A stretch of DNA of 64,000 bases. Origin: Rhinopithecus roxellana. Taxonomy: Eukaryota; Chordata; Mammalia; Primates; Cercopithecidae. This document shows, piece after piece, positions 1 through 12,746 of this stretch (within the stretch, counting starts at the first letter, position 1; every line of letters begins with the position of its first letter). Both the position numbers and the translations under genes were made by a program. A model generated the notes under the pieces. The model was not told the origin of the DNA. It worked only from the letters and a program-made list of their open reading frames with translations, and ran no database searches. The stretch is taken from contig NC_044566.1 in NCBI RefSeq assembly GCF_007565055.1, positions 99,525,797-99,589,796 of the forward strand, written 5' to 3'.

Positions 1-2439
1 GAGAAAACAGGAAGCTGTCTGGAAAGGAATGTATCACTCCTTCTTATATCCTCAGTGACTGGAATATTTTCTGGCGAATAATGAAAAATGACTTTTTTTT
101 TTGAGAGCTGACAACATTCATCATCACATACTCCCCAATGGTGTGACTACTAGCACCTACACTCCTCCCTTACCATGAACCATAAGAAAGCTGGGCGCAG
201 GGATGGTGAAGGATTTGCCGGAAGAGACAGCTAGTAAGGATTCAGTCCTGGGTCCATGTGACCCTGAATTTATTCCCTCCTGTGAAGCTTCCTCTGATAA
301 ACGAGCAGAGAGGCCACATGCAACAGTTGCGGGAGGAGGGTGAATGAAGTCAGCCTTGGTTCCATATCTTTCTCGAAGCCTGGAGTTCGCAACATTTGTG
401 CAAAGCAGTGCCATTAATATAAGCCTTTCCACATTTTACTGCCTGTTATAGAGTCTGCTTGTCTTTCTGACAAAGGCAAAACTTTCTGGCAAGCAGAAGC
501 CCCAAGGTGCTACATCAGGGCTGTCCTGTGGGGATGGGCTTAGGACAAAGGCAGAACTGGAGAACACAGCAGAGGAAGAATTAGGAAACCCAAAACAGTT
601 CAGACAAAGACTCATGCAGTGGGCTGGGCAGAAACGCGAGACACTCACAGATGCTGAGGAAGGGGGTCTGGGACCAGAGAAACCAGCCAATATTGGGGTG
701 TGGTGTGAACAGAGGCATATCAAAAATCCCAAAGGCCCTGATCCCCAGAACCAGGCCTTTTTAGGGGGCTTCGTTTTACCATGGGAGTGGAAGAGGGACT
801 ATGAAGTTGACAAAGTCAATTTGGACAATACTGACTGTAATTTATGTTATGTGCGGTGTCCCCAGTTATCTGCCTTGCTATCCACTCTTCCTGTGGGTCA
901 TTTATAACTCATGACTATTTCTCCTACTGTAACCCACACCCATGTCTGAATGGCGGTCTCATGCCACCCATCTCTTCTCCCGCTGTGCTTTGCTCTCACA
1001 GCTTGTTATCTATTGTTTTGACAAAAATGATCCACGGTTGATAATTTCCCTTTGTGATGAAGTGCAATTGATTGGTGACAGTGATTGTTCATGCTCCTCA
1101 GGCTGATTAGGAAAGCCCATAGCTTTTGCAGCAAGTTGAGTTTTCCAGATGTGTAATTTCCTCCCAAATGGGACCTTTCCCAGTTGGTCCAAAACATCAA
1201 TATCACACAGCTCAGGCTGAGCAACGCAGCCTTCCCCAGCCTCTCGCCTTCAGTTCTGACAACAAATACGTGGCACAGTAGCCCTAGGGTCCTGCGCCTC
1301 TGTCCACTGCACCTCTCACCCCAACTTTAGCTGGTCCCCACTTTTAGAATTAGTCCACTTTTGATCCAGGAGAATTTGGAGACAATTCAGTAAAGCCGTT
1401 TTATTTTTTGTGGATTCCACTTATGCATGCTGTTCTGTTCCCCATGGCCATTGAAAATTGCAAGCTGCTACACTTCGAAGGAAAAGGTGGTGGAACAAAC
1501 CAATTAGTATCCCCATCATAATCACTCACCTATGAGCAGGCTGCTGACTGTCTGAAGTGCATGACAAGCACAGACTTCAGAGTCCCAAGCTGGAGAAGTG
1601 GTATCCGAATCACAAATCAATCCACTGAGAGGCTTTTCAAGCAAATAAAAAAGGCAATCAGCACCCGGACCCAGGGTTGTTTTCTTCTTCATGTCTGCCT
1701 GTTCCCCTTTCATGTGTACCCCAGTGTTTCTACAAACAAAAATAATACGGACACTCAGGGCCTTCAAACAAAGCAAAATGCGATCCCTTTGTGGCTGGTG
1801 CATCAATAAATGAATGGTGCTCCCTAGACCCTGGAAGAGAGATATCAGATGTGCTTGGGGATCTTAATAATTATTAGGGACTAGACCAGTTGAGAAATGT
1901 GCTTTTTCTGTAACACCTGGAGCAACAAAAGCCAAGAGAGAGCAGGAGAAAAAAAAAAGTTTTTTTTTTGGTCTGCTTTGAAATTCATTTTTCCTCCTTA
2001 GTAGGGACCTGCCAATCAAACTCCTGAAGAAAAAGGTCATTCTTACAAAAAAACAACCAAGGGAAGACTTTCCCTTACCTTTGGCACATACAAACACTGG
2101 GAGGGAAAATAATACTATTGGTGCTTTATGATTTCTATTGAGAAAATCAATGTTCTATGAATGCGTAGCTCATTCCAGAATAATCAGTACAAACCATGTC
2201 TAACATATGTGTACTTTTGGTTTCTGGGCCAGTAAAGAGATGCAATTTTGTTTTTAACTGAAATTTTACTGAAACTCTGCTCTGAAACGTTCTTTTTTCA
2301 GACATAGCGGGAGAAAGGGCTTCATTCCATTCCTTTTGTCTATAAGGAAAAACTCTATTTCCTTCCTTAGTCCCTTGTCCCAATCCTTCTTCTCTCCTTT
2401 TCTTTTTATAAGGAAGTTATAGAATTTCATTAAAATGCT
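1..2439. other. Unassigned non-coding DNA
   Basis: No repeat family or gene is recognised. Open frames here (157-432 minus, 614-907 plus, 1522-1806 minus and others) are short, overlap on opposite strands and show no known domain. Composition is ordinary with small A/T tracts near 1950-1970. Confidence 0.5.
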
Positions 2440-2629
2440 GTATGTTTTAGAGAATCATGAAATATTAAAGTTGGAAGTGATTTTAGACACCACCAAGCCA
2501 AGCTCCCTCCTTTTATAGACAAGAAAATTAAGGCTCAGATATGTTGAAACTTATCCAAATTCTACACCTAGTTAGCAGCAAACCCAGAAACAAAATACAG
2601 GTCTCTCCCTTCCAGTAGTGCTCTATCTC
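2440..2629 (+). mobile_element. Ancient MIR-like relic
   Basis: The order 'gaatcatgaaatattaaagttggaagtgattttagac', then 'ttatagacaagaaaattaaggctcag', then 'ctagttagcagcaaaccc' follows a very common old mammalian interspersed repeat with an 'aggaaactgaggc' core. The copy is strongly diverged. Family placement is uncertain; an old DNA transposon is an alternative. Confidence 0.4.
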
Positions 2630-2785
2630 CTAGGCTAGGGATTTCCAAAATTGCCTGATTATCCAAATTACTCTGGGCCCTTGTGAATGATACAAATCCC
2701 AGGTCTTCTCTGGAGATCCTGCGTCCATCGTGATCAGCTTTCCAGGTGATTCTCAGGGCCAAGCATTATTTGGGAAACACTTCAC
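2630..2785 (+). mobile_element. hAT-Charlie MITE relic (MER5/MER20-like)
   Basis: Diverged match to the MER5-type non-autonomous DNA transposon: a 'ggatttccaaaattgcc' start, an internal 'caaatcccagg', then 'ccaggtgattctcagggcc' and a terminal 'tttgggaaacactt' that is roughly complementary to the start. These are old cut-and-paste fossils with no coding capacity. Confidence 0.5.
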
Positions 2786-3545
2786 GAAAACATGTTGCTC
2801 TACCTTTTTCTCTCAAAGGGGGATTCTCTTTCACCATCTGCAGTGGCTGCTGCCTTGGACAGAAAGGCAGGGAGTGGAGGTGGAAAGAGCCAGGTTTGTC
2901 TGACTTCTGGCAGCCTCCTCCAGGGCAGTGAAGCAGGAAATGGAGAGTAACTTTCATGCGTGACCACGGCAGACTCAGCCACTTTTACCTGGTCCAAACT
3001 CCCAAACTCTTATTGTCCCTTTAGGTAGCACTCATATGTTGCCTATTATTGGGTTAGTTTTCCATTCATATTTGCATTTCTTGGCCACTTTAATAAATTG
3101 TAAGATTACTAAGAAGAGAAAGAATGTCTAGCTCATCCTTACTTACCTCTGAGTATGTAACGTTACTTGTTAATTATTTGATTTAAGCTCCATTTTTACT
3201 TCCAATTTATAAGACAGAAGACAGGACAGTATATGCCTCTTCTCCTGGCATGATCACCAAAAGCAATTAGGAGGATTTTTTTAAAAATGCACATTCCATT
3301 CCTATAGAAAGTAGTAATACCTGGAAAATCAATAATACCTGAGAAAAGACTGCCAAATACAGTGAAGGTCAAAGGAGTGTTGGAAGATATTATAGGGAAT
3401 GCCTGTAGCTGCAAATTTCAGACTCAGACAGGAGAACACTATTCTTTCAAAGTAACCCTCACATCACACACTCTCATTTATAGCCATGGGAAAGGGCTGA
3501 TGGCGGAGTTGCTTCAGTTCTGGTGGCTATAAAGAGGAGCGAGGC
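2786..3545. other. Unassigned non-coding DNA
   Basis: No repeat or gene recognised between the MER5-like fossil and the first Alu. Short open frames on both strands (2746-2931, 2800-2997) have no recognisable domain. Confidence 0.4.
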
Positions 3546-3836
3546 AGGGCGTGTGCGGTGGCTCGCCTGTAATACCAGCACTTTGGGAGGCTGAGGCAGA
3601 CGGATCATTTGAGTTCAGGAGTTCAAGACCAGCTTGGTGAACATGGTGAAACCCTGTTTCTGCTAAAAATACAAAAATTAGCCGAGCATGGTAGTACACT
3701 CCTGTACTCCCAGCTACTTGGGAGGCGAGGCAGGAGAATCGCTTGAACCCAGGAGGTGGAGGTTGCAGTGAGCCGAGATCTTGCCAGTTCTCCAGCCTGG
3801 GCAACAGAGCAAGACTCCATCTCAAAAAAGAAAAAC
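3546..3836 (+). mobile_element. Alu (S/J-type), sense
   Basis: Dimeric Alu from 'gtgtgcggtggctc' to 'gactccatctc' and a short A-rich tail. Target-site duplication: 'gaggagcgaggc' on the left and 'gaggagtgaggc' after the tail, one mismatch. The right monomer is slightly shortened around 'gagatcttgccagttctcc'. Confidence 0.95.
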
Positions 3837-4042
3837 GGGAAATGAGGAGTGAGGCAGAGGCTGAGTGGGGAGTTGGAGATGCGTGCCAGGGGAGAAGAGA
3901 CTCTCTGTATTGTGGGCAGCGCTTTAGCTGCTGCCTCTGACAAATGAGATCATGTAGAGGCTAATAACTAAATTATACATACGATTCTCTTTTGTAAGGA
4001 GAATTTCTCCTAGCCTGAACTCACCTGGTTCAAAAATGAAAA

Positions 4043-4079
4043 ATGAGGAGGAGGAGGAGGAAAGGGGGAGAAGGAGGAA
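4043..4079 (+). repeat. Purine-rich (GGA)n tract
   Basis: Short homopurine run of gag/gga triplets followed by 'aaagggggagaaggaggaag'. Confidence 0.8.
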
Positions 4080-4089
4080 GTACTGCTCT

Positions 4090-5180
4090 ATACAATTAAA
4101 AGAAAAAAGAATGAAACAAAACACCCACTGGAAAACAATACAAGCAAATTAAAAGAAAAATAAAAGAATGACTATATACAGCCACACACATTAAGAAATC
4201 TTACATGACACTGCGTCTATTTAAAAAAAGTTCCACATAACTAATAAAAAAAAACTACAGGGAAATGTGTCAGGAAAACAGGGAAAGCTGAAACCTAAGC
4301 TAGCAGAGATCAGGAATAGTGAAAAATCTAAAACACTGTCGCAGAAATGAAGGCCACATTAGAGGTAGCAAAATAGAGAATAGACACACATACTAATAAA
4401 GGCCATGGAAAATACTATTTAAAAAGCAATAAAATGAAATGAAAAGAACTGAAAAGGACAACAGAGGAAATAATAGGTAATGATAGATAATGAAAGACTG
4501 ATAAAGAAAATCCAACACATAAATAATTGGTACCCTGTCCCAAAAGAAGAGGCTCCATAAACTTTCTATAATTTGTCTAAGAAGTGATGTACTATGTCTT
4601 ACAGCAAAAAGATGAAAAACTGTCACCAATAGGATACCCTGATAACAATACTGGATTTCAAAACTCAACAAAGGAAGGAGATTGAATGCCAAAATAAAAA
4701 TTTTTAATTTCAAAATGTGAGAATCACATATTATTGTAAGATCAATGAAAAACTACATTTGGGTCTGCATTGTCACAAGACAGTAAACTTATAATGTTTC
4801 AGAATTTGCCACATCCCGAACAAGAAAATCTTAAAGAATCATGAGGCGGCTACTTCCTATGCCTTTGCTCTATAGACAATAAAACACAAGCTCACTCCAG
4901 TGGAAAACTGGAGCTGGGACAAGGGCTAGAGCCAACAGTTGTTAGTTATGTTATGTTCAATATCTGAAATCCTAAGGTGCCTCACTAGTGGACTTACTCA
5001 GAGGAAAGCAATGTTTGTACCCATAATGTGAAAAACATGTATTTTGAAAAGGGACAAAATAAAAAAACACATCCACTTAAATTGTAAAGGTGTTTCTTAA
5101 ACAACTATTGATAACAGAAGTTGTCACACTGTATAGGCTCTTGAAAATAGTGATAATGGAGACATGGTATTGCTAAAATG
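4090..5180 (+). mobile_element. Ancient HAL1/L1 ORF1-like stretch
   Basis: A-rich sense-strand sequence with phrases typical of old L1/HAL1 ORF1: 'gtagcaaaatagagaatag', 'gaaaagaactgaaaagg', 'cccaaaagaagag'. No open frame survives. The downstream half (about 4740-5180) is less certain and may be unrelated. Confidence 0.45.
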
Positions 5181-5400
5181 GTTTTCAGGAAAAAAGTCCT
5201 GCCTTAGGTATTTTCTTCTTTCTCTGCCACAAAGAAAGAATAAAAATAAACGAGATAAGAACTGAACTCAAAAGTTAGAAAAGGAGGGAAAAGGCCAAAG
5301 AAAAAATTTCTAAAGATAAAAATTCTGTTAAACTTGTGTTGTATATTAGCACCTTTATTTCTGCCTCTCCTCTGAATGTCACTACATTTATAATGAAATT

Positions 5401-5474
5401 CACACACATGCATGTGTGCATGTGCACGTGCACACATACACACACCACACACACACACACAACACACACACAAC
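5401..5474 (+). repeat. (CA)n microsatellite, impure
   Basis: 'cacacacatgcatgtgtgc' followed by CA runs with 'cat' and 'cacc' interruptions. The leading alternating purine-pyrimidine stretch could form Z-DNA. Confidence 0.95.
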
Positions 5475-6114
5475 CTCTAAACAGGCAAAAAGAACCAAAC
5501 AGGAGGCAACAGAAATTAAGAGATGCAACCACAAATGCTGCAGCCAGACTGAGTGGTGAATGACTTTTCAGCCTGGAAAGAAAGCCAACAACCTCACCCA
5601 GCAGGGACAAAGCCAGCACTCACTTTTTACCATAGTTCCTTTTGTACTATTTAGATATTGCTCCATGTGCATGTATTATTTTAAAAAACTAAACAGTTAA
5701 AAAAAAGTGCTTCCCCCTACATTTAATATTACAGGTTATGATTCTATGTCTTGAAAATTAAACTCCACGTCAGGGAGAAAGGAACGCTAGAGGAATGAGA
5801 TTGTGGCTTTGAGCTCATTTCAGTCTCCTTCTGTTCCTAAATGTCTCAATCCTTTCACAGGAGACAAAACAGATCCCCTGGAGGGTAATAGTGCTGAGGT
5901 CCCCAGGTCCTCTTCTATGCCATAAAAATGTGGCATAGAAATCACAGTCTGAGCTTTGTCTCCAAATCCTATGTTAGCTATGTTCAATCTCACAGCCTTT
6001 CACCGACCCAGTGAGAAGGTTATGAGAAATTAGCTTGGCTTAATTAAGACTCATAGGGTAAAGGTTCAAGGAAAGGCAGGAAAAAAAAAAAATCCAATCT
6101 ATCCCTGAAAGAGC
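5475..6114. other. Unassigned non-coding DNA
   Basis: Nothing recognised apart from a 12-base A run near 6080. Confidence 0.4.
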
Positions 6115-6312
6115 AAGAGGCAACTCTGGAGTGAAACTCAGCTACAGTCCTTACAAACTATGTGATCCCAAGCAACACACTTAGTCTTGATTTTTTTCAT
6201 CTATAAAACTGGGGAAAATATCCACTTTGCAAGTAGTTATAGGAGCTAAGTGAGTCAATGAACATAAAGAATCTGGCACAATAAGAGCACTTAACTAACA
6301 GCTGCTTCTTTC
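6115..6312 (-). mobile_element. MIR SINE, antisense
   Basis: Follows the reverse complement of MIR: 'aactatgtgatcccaagcaa', 'tttttttcatctataaaactgggg', then 'ctggcacaataagagcactt'. tRNA-derived SINE, well diverged. Confidence 0.75.
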
Positions 6313-6639
6313 TCACTCCCTAAACTCCTCTCCTTCATTCTCAGCAAACCTCCCCACCTGTTGACACCGCCAGATCACCAGAAGTGGTGAGGCCAGCTTT
6401 CATAAAATCTGTGAGGCTGATCCATATCCAAAAGAATAAAATTTAAGAAGCTGAGATCAGCAATATGAGAATGAATTTTTCCATATCCTGGTTCCACTTA
6501 TTACATTATTAGAAACAAAAAAGTGAAGGAAAAATAAAGTATAAATTTTAAATAGATGTGTTACCTGAGGTCAGTCTGAGCTAGGAAAATAACTCAGGAA
6601 TGGGTTAAAGCAACATCATCTGCAGGGCCAACACCAAGA

Positions 6640-7720
6640 CTGCTGGGTTCCCAGCTCCTGGAATGTTGGTGTCCCCAGGACTCTGCACACAGCCCTCTTA
6701 TCTTCCTAAGCTACATACGAATGCACACAGGTCCTGTTTCAATCACCTATTTGCTGATGACTTTTAAAGCTTCATCTCCACTCAGATGTCTCTTCTAAGT
6801 TCCAGACCAATACACAATGTTGCCTTCTAGACATCGCCAACTGACCCATTAAACTTGACACGCCCCACACTGAACTCATGACTGCCCCATGTTGGCGCTA
6901 GGCAGGTAAGTCTGCTCCTTCTCTGTCCCTTGTCTCACACACAGAAGAGCCAATGACGAAAGGGCTGAGCCAATGACCAAAGGGCTAGATTCTGCCTTTT
7001 CCTATAACCGTCACAAGAGGCAGACACCTGTCCATTGTACTTCACAAATACACTGAAAGTCTGACCTCCTGTCCTTTCTAATAGCCACTTTTCCAGTTCA
7101 AATCATCTCATTTCCTTCCAGGAGTTATATAACATTAGTTTCCTAACAGTATCATCGTGGGGCCCCATCCAAGTCACCATTCATACCAACACCACATCGA
7201 TCATTTTGGAACTCAGAAAAAGTCAACTCACTCTTGAACTAACTTATTTTCCATGCCTCCTTATCACTTATAAACTAAAATCTAAAATTCATTGTACAGC
7301 ACATAAACTCCTGCTCATTTTTAGCCTCGCATCCCATGACCTAGCCACTGTATTTGTTAGTTTGTCAACTGCCACAAGCAATTGATAATTACAAAATCAA
7401 CAAATTGTTTATTTGCTTTAGTCTTTACATCTGCCATACTTTCCTCTTAAAAAGTGCTTTTTTCTCTTACCTTTCCAGAGAAATACTAAAACCCAATTTC
7501 TGGATGCCTCCATGGTGAGACCTTCCCTCAAATGTGCTACTTAACAAACACACAGGCACTTCTTCTCTGTACAGAACTTGCTATAAAAGGGCTTGCCACG
7601 TGATTACAACTGTTACAACTCATGTCAGTTTCTCTCATGATGATCCATTTAAGAGAAGGAATTTGTATTCGCTAATACCCAGTCCATGATTAGCACATTG
7701 CTGGAACCTAATGGAAGTTC
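6640..7720 (+). mobile_element. L2 LINE, ORF2 3' part and 3' UTR
   Basis: About 1.1 kb of diverged L2 in sense orientation. Landmarks in order: 'tttgctgatgacttttaaag', 'tagacatcgccaactgaccc', 'acactgaactcatgactgcc', 'actcctgctcatttttagcc', 'gatgcctccatggtgagacc' and a tail region near 7640-7720 resembling the L2 'ccttgagggcaggg ... cagtgcctggcac' end. No intact frame remains. Confidence 0.7.
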
Positions 7721-7954
7721 CCTGAATGAGGAAAGATTCTGCTTTGCATTCTCAAAAGCTCTCAGAACCTTTCCATATGCCCCCAGCTAACTGGTACTGT
7801 CCTTCCCTTCAAAATGCCATGACATCTCTAACTTTGCTACCAATATTTACTGCTTTTAAGGGCATGAATACGGGACATCAAAACTGGATATCAAGATTAA
7901 TTTGGACACAGTTGAATTTGCCACCTCTCAACCAATGAAGCTTCCAGCCCTGCC

Positions 7955-7993
<39 letters not shown>

Positions 7994-8329
7994 CATTCAC
8001 AAACAATGGAGAGGCTTAACATCTTGGGATTTATCAGATTCATCCATCCTGTTTGATCTTCCCCAACATTTATTATTGGGCAATATTTCTTACATTCTCT
8101 GTTTTTTCTATTTCCATTGCCACTCCTATTTGCTCCTTTATTTCAAAAGCTTTCAAAGTGATCTTTTTGCCTAAGGTCTATTATGTGACTGATCCAGGAA
8201 AAATATACTGAACGTTTGCTTTCATCGAGTCATTCCTTAATTCTCAACTTAAACACTTCTGTGTTCCTGCAATTAGGTTTACATTCCTCATCTGACATTA
8301 AAAATCCTGGGAACTATATAGCTTGGCTT
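7721..8329. other. Unassigned DNA around a TG repeat
   Basis: Nothing recognised apart from the microsatellite at 7957-7991. The open frame 7902-8174 simply reads through the TG repeat. Confidence 0.4.
7957..7991 (+). repeat. (TG)n microsatellite
   Basis: About 17 uninterrupted TG units. Likely length-polymorphic. Confidence 0.98.
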
Positions 8330-8644
8330 CAGATTTATAAACCCAACATTGTCCAACATAAACCCTCTGTGAAACCTTTCTATTTTTGAATTAGTCTTAT
8401 ACGTTCCAACGAGAACCATATTCCTATCCGTGCTCATGCTGTTTCTCACCAAAATACCTCACTGCTGCTGTTTTATTTTTTTTCCCACACAAATCCTACT
8501 TATTCTTCAAGGACGAACGCAAATTCTATACTCCCCATAAGGTGTCCCTGAGTATTCCAGATCACATTGAGCCTGCTCTTCTCTGAATTTCTTTATCACA
8601 CTTCAGCACATACCTGTATTTCATCACTTCCTATGTATGGTTCT
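8330..8644 (+). mobile_element. Possible L2/CR1-type LINE relic
   Basis: Weak likeness to L2/CR1 3' sequence ('cctacttattcttcaaggac', 'ctctgaatttctttatcaca'). Strongly diverged; could be unique DNA. Confidence 0.35.
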
Positions 8645-8987
8645 CGTATTAGTATGTTTTCATGCTGCTGATAAAGATATACCCAAGACTGGACACTTTA
8701 CAAAAGAAAGAGGTTTAATGGACTTACAGCTCCACGTGGCTGGGGAGTCTTCACAGTCATGGTGGAAGGTGAAAGGCATGTCTCACGTGGCGGCAGGCAA
8801 GAGAAGAGGGCTTGTGCAGGGAAACTCCCCTTTTCAAAACCATCAGATCTCGTGAGACTTATTTGCTATCACAAGAACAGCATGGAAAAGATCTGCCCCA
8901 TGACTCAGTTACCACCTACCGGGTCCCTCCCACAACATGTGGGAATTCAAGATGAGATTTGGGTGGGGACACAGCCAAACCATATCA
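8645..8987 (-). mobile_element. THE1-type MaLR solo LTR, antisense
   Basis: Runs from 'gtattagtatgttttcatgc' to 'cagccaaaccatatca', the reverse complement of a THE1 LTR, including the 'gggtccctcccacaacatgt' block. Flanking pentamers 'gttct' and 'tttct' fit a 5-bp target duplication with one change. No internal region is attached, so it is a solo LTR. Confidence 0.9.
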
Positions 8988-9012
8988 TTTCTGGTGTGCA
9001 TCTTAGGGCTCC

Positions 9013-9013
<1 letters not shown>

Positions 9014-9063
<50 letters not shown>

Positions 9064-9104
9064 AAGAGAGAGAGAGAGTCTGTGTGTGTGTCTCTGTGTG
9101 TGTG
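9014..9104 (+). repeat. (GA)n then (TG)n compound microsatellite
   Basis: About 65 bases of GA with two small interruptions, followed by 'gtctgtgtgtgtgtctctgtgtgtgtgg'-type TG repeats. The GA block is a homopurine mirror repeat able in principle to form a triplex. Confidence 0.97.
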
Positions 9105-10326
<1,222 letters not shown>

Positions 10327-10482
10327 AGCAAATACTAGTTTCTGCATGTCTAGATATTAATGCTAAGATAAAAAGCTAAATAATTTGTATTTCAACTTTC
10401 GTTGAATATTCTGTAATTCTTATTCTTGAGTCACATGGTTTTTATCTATTTTTAAGTGACATGGAAAAGAAAAAATATATAT

Positions 10483-10725
10483 AGCACAGTGCTCAGGAGT
10501 TCAAGCTGCAGGTTAAAACCTGGGATGCTCCAGTTACCTAGCTCCGTGACCTTGGGTGAATTATTTAGTGACTCTGTGCTTTTGCTACTTCCCCTGTGAA
10601 ATAGGGCGGATATTAGTGCTTGCCTATGAAGGCTGTGTCAGGATGATTAAGGAAGATAACACATGTGAGATGGTACCTAGAACAGAACTGGTTAAGTATC
10701 ATTATCATATTCTTATTATAGATCT
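10483..10725 (-). mobile_element. MIR SINE, antisense, near full length
   Basis: Good reverse-complement match: 'gttcaagctgcaggtt', 'ctagctccgtgaccttgggt', 'ctgtgaaatagggcgg', 'cacatgtgagatggtaccta'. One of the best preserved MIRs in the window. Confidence 0.85.
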
Positions 10726-10884
10726 GCTAAACACCTTCCAATTCACCTTGGAGTTCAAGGTCTCCTAAGTACAAGGAATATTATATTTAGGAAATAGTTC
10801 TTTTAACCACCTTGAATAACTCACTGACTAGTTTTGCCTTCTATTATCTTTCTTGTTTAATATCTGAATTACTGGGAGAAGCAG

Positions 10885-11060
10885 GGTAGCTCAACTGGCC
10901 TCTAGAATCAGCTGAGCCACATTCCATTTCAGGCCTGCCACTCACCAGCTCCACAAACTTCAGCAAGAAACTGACTTTTCCCAAGCCTTCTTTTCTCTTT
11001 GTGTTAAAAAATATATTATTGTCATAGATAATGTACATTAAAGAGTTCAATAATAACATG
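10885..11060 (-). mobile_element. MIR SINE, antisense
   Basis: 'tctagaatcagctgagccac', 'gcctgccactcaccagctcc', 'aaacttcagcaagaaactga' follow the reverse MIR order but are diverged. The end is uncertain. Confidence 0.6.
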
Positions 11061-11194
11061 CAGCAAGCTCTCAGGGATCAAAATAAATGATGGGAAAAAT
11101 AACAGAAGTCAGGACTATGCGTGTGTTGATGGGCAGATATTGGCAGGGAGGGACAGATGGAGGCTCGTTAGACTCCGGGTTTATCTCCATCTGC

Positions 11195-11300
11195 GGTTTG
11201 GTCACATAAGTATGTATATTTATAAAAATCCATCCAGGTGTACACTTAAAACTTGCATTCTTTACCATATAAATGTTATCCTTCAATAAAAGAGCTGCAG
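11195..11300 (+). mobile_element. Ancient L1 3' tail
   Basis: 'tataaaaatccatccaggtg', 'tacacttaaaacttgcattc', 'gttatccttcaataaaa' match the end of an old L1M/L1ME 3' UTR in sense orientation, including the terminal polyadenylation-like hexamer. Confidence 0.55.
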
Positions 11301-11675
11301 AGGTAAACAAAATATCTGAGAAGATCACACAGGCCTTATACTGTTTTTGAATAAATAAATATTTTCAGTCTTCTTACTACTGAATATAGACTAGTCAACC
11401 ATCAGAAACTTAGACTATACCAAATATACATATAGTAAAGAGGAAATTTGGCCATCATTCATTTAAATTAATTAACATAGGAGTCGGGGAGGGGCTAGAA
11501 GTTGAAAGACTGTTCCCGTGTAGATTAAACATGGTGACCCGAGTCCCAGTGTTGGAGACACACCCCCGCCCAGGTGGTGTGTCTGAGTAACTGGCAGCCT
11601 TTCTGCTTCCTGACACTCCCCCAGGGGCATCATTACTTCAGGACTACAGAACTTGGCCCCCAGCTTTCCTGGCAG
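11301..11675. other. Unassigned DNA, GC-richer toward 3' side
   Basis: No repeat recognised. From about 11480 the sequence becomes more GC-rich and CpG-containing than the surroundings ('gtgacccgagtcccag', 'acacccccgcccagg'). Confidence 0.4.
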
Positions 11676-11785
11676 CCGCCTAGCCGCAGAGGAGCCCTGG
11701 TGCCAGGCTACCGCCTAGCCGCAGAGGAGCCCCGGTGCCAGGCTACCGCCTAGCCGCAGAGGAGACCCTGGTGCCAGAGGCTATC
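11676..11785 (+). repeat. 35-bp minisatellite, three copies
   Basis: Tandem unit beginning 'ccgcctagccgcagaggagc' repeats at 11676, 11711 and 11746, exactly 35 bases apart. Copies 1 and 2 differ by one base (ccctgg/cccggg type change); copy 3 has an extra change (gagaccctgg) and then diverges. CpG-containing and 235 bases from the assembly gap. Confidence 0.95.
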
Positions 11786-12020
11786 ACACTTCCAAACAGA
11801 CAAAACTCTTGGTCTCAAAACAGGCCCCAAGGGATATAAGCATCCTGCACGGAGGTTCACATGCCCTGTGTGTCCAGAATGGCACACGGATAAAACTCTC
11901 CTGCGGGCAGAAACCAGAGAGAATCCTTCTGGACATCAAAAGAAAAAAAAGTGAGTTCATTGCCTCCCACTCCACACCGTGCAGCAGAACTTCACTAGGA
12001 TTTGGAGACAGCTGCATGAA
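11786..12020. other. Unassigned DNA abutting the gap
   Basis: No repeat recognised. It does not match the sequence that follows the palindrome's right arm (17989 onward) in either orientation, so the left boundary of the palindrome is hidden in the gap. Confidence 0.5.
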
Positions 12021-12120
12021 NNNNNNNNNNNNNNNNNNNNNNNNNNNNNNNNNNNNNNNNNNNNNNNNNNNNNNNNNNNNNNNNNNNNNNNNNNNNNNNN
12101 NNNNNNNNNNNNNNNNNNNN
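12021..12120. other. Assembly gap, 100 N
   Basis: Exactly 100 Ns, the conventional length for a gap of unknown size. It touches the first base of the palindrome's left arm. Confidence 0.99.
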
Positions 12121-12213
12121 GGGCAGGACCATGGGAGGCTATGTACTAGGAATCACTAGGAATCACCTTCCCCTCTAAAACCACCGTCCAAGGATTTATT
12201 CTCAAGCATTGGT

Positions 12214-12509
12214 TATTTTTATTTATTTATTTTTAGATGGAATCTAGCTCTATCGCCCAGGCTGGAGCACAGTGGCACAATTTCAGCTTGCTGCAACAGC
12301 CACCTCCTTTATTCAGGTGATTCTCATCCCTCAGCCTCCCTAGTAGCTGGGATTACAGGTGTGCACCACCACACCTGGCTGGTTTTTGTATTTTTAGTAG
12401 AGACAGGGTTTCACCATATTGGCCAGGCTGGTTCCTGAGCTCAAATGATCCCCTGCCTTGGCCTCCCAAAGTGCTGGGATTACAGGTGTGAACCACTGGG
12501 TGCGAGGAA
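12214..12509 (-). mobile_element. Alu, antisense (left arm copy)
   Basis: From '(attt)n tttttagatgg' to 'gggattacaggtgtgaacca'. Mirror copy lies at 17600-17893, with no change seen inside the Alu. Confidence 0.93.
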
Positions 12510-12644
12510 GCATCAGATTTTTTTTTCCCCTAGTCTTTTCAGATAGCCTATATCCGAGCTGCTGTACAGTACTCAGAATGATTTTCACAGTTAGGTAATT
12601 TCACTGGTTTCAAATTCCTTGAAACTAATAAGTCAATATGAGGA

Positions 12645-12703
12645 TTTTTGTGCCTGGCATATAGTACATGCTTAATAAATATTTATTGAATGGATAAATT
12701 GAG
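12645..12703 (+). mobile_element. L2/MIR-type 3' tail
   Basis: 'gtgcctggcatatagtacat' and 'gcttaataaatatttattga' match the conserved end shared by L2 and related elements. Mirror copy at 17405-17462. Confidence 0.6.
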
Positions 12704-12746
12704 CCTACTCTATGTCCAGCATTCAGAGCACTCAGAAATAAGCAAG

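Noticed and set aside
3514..3943. Open frames of about 100 aa on the minus strand (3514-3825, 3623-3943)
   Set aside because: They translate an Alu in antisense ('[23 protein letters not shown]' style). The same pattern accounts for frames at 23446, 25850, 26731, 27315, 31603, 33006, 43000, 44824, 45610, 49532 and others; none is a gene.
5401..5474. CA-rich frame 'THMHVCMCTCTHTHTTHTHTT' as a low-complexity protein
   Set aside because: Translation of a CA microsatellite; both strands are open for the same reason.
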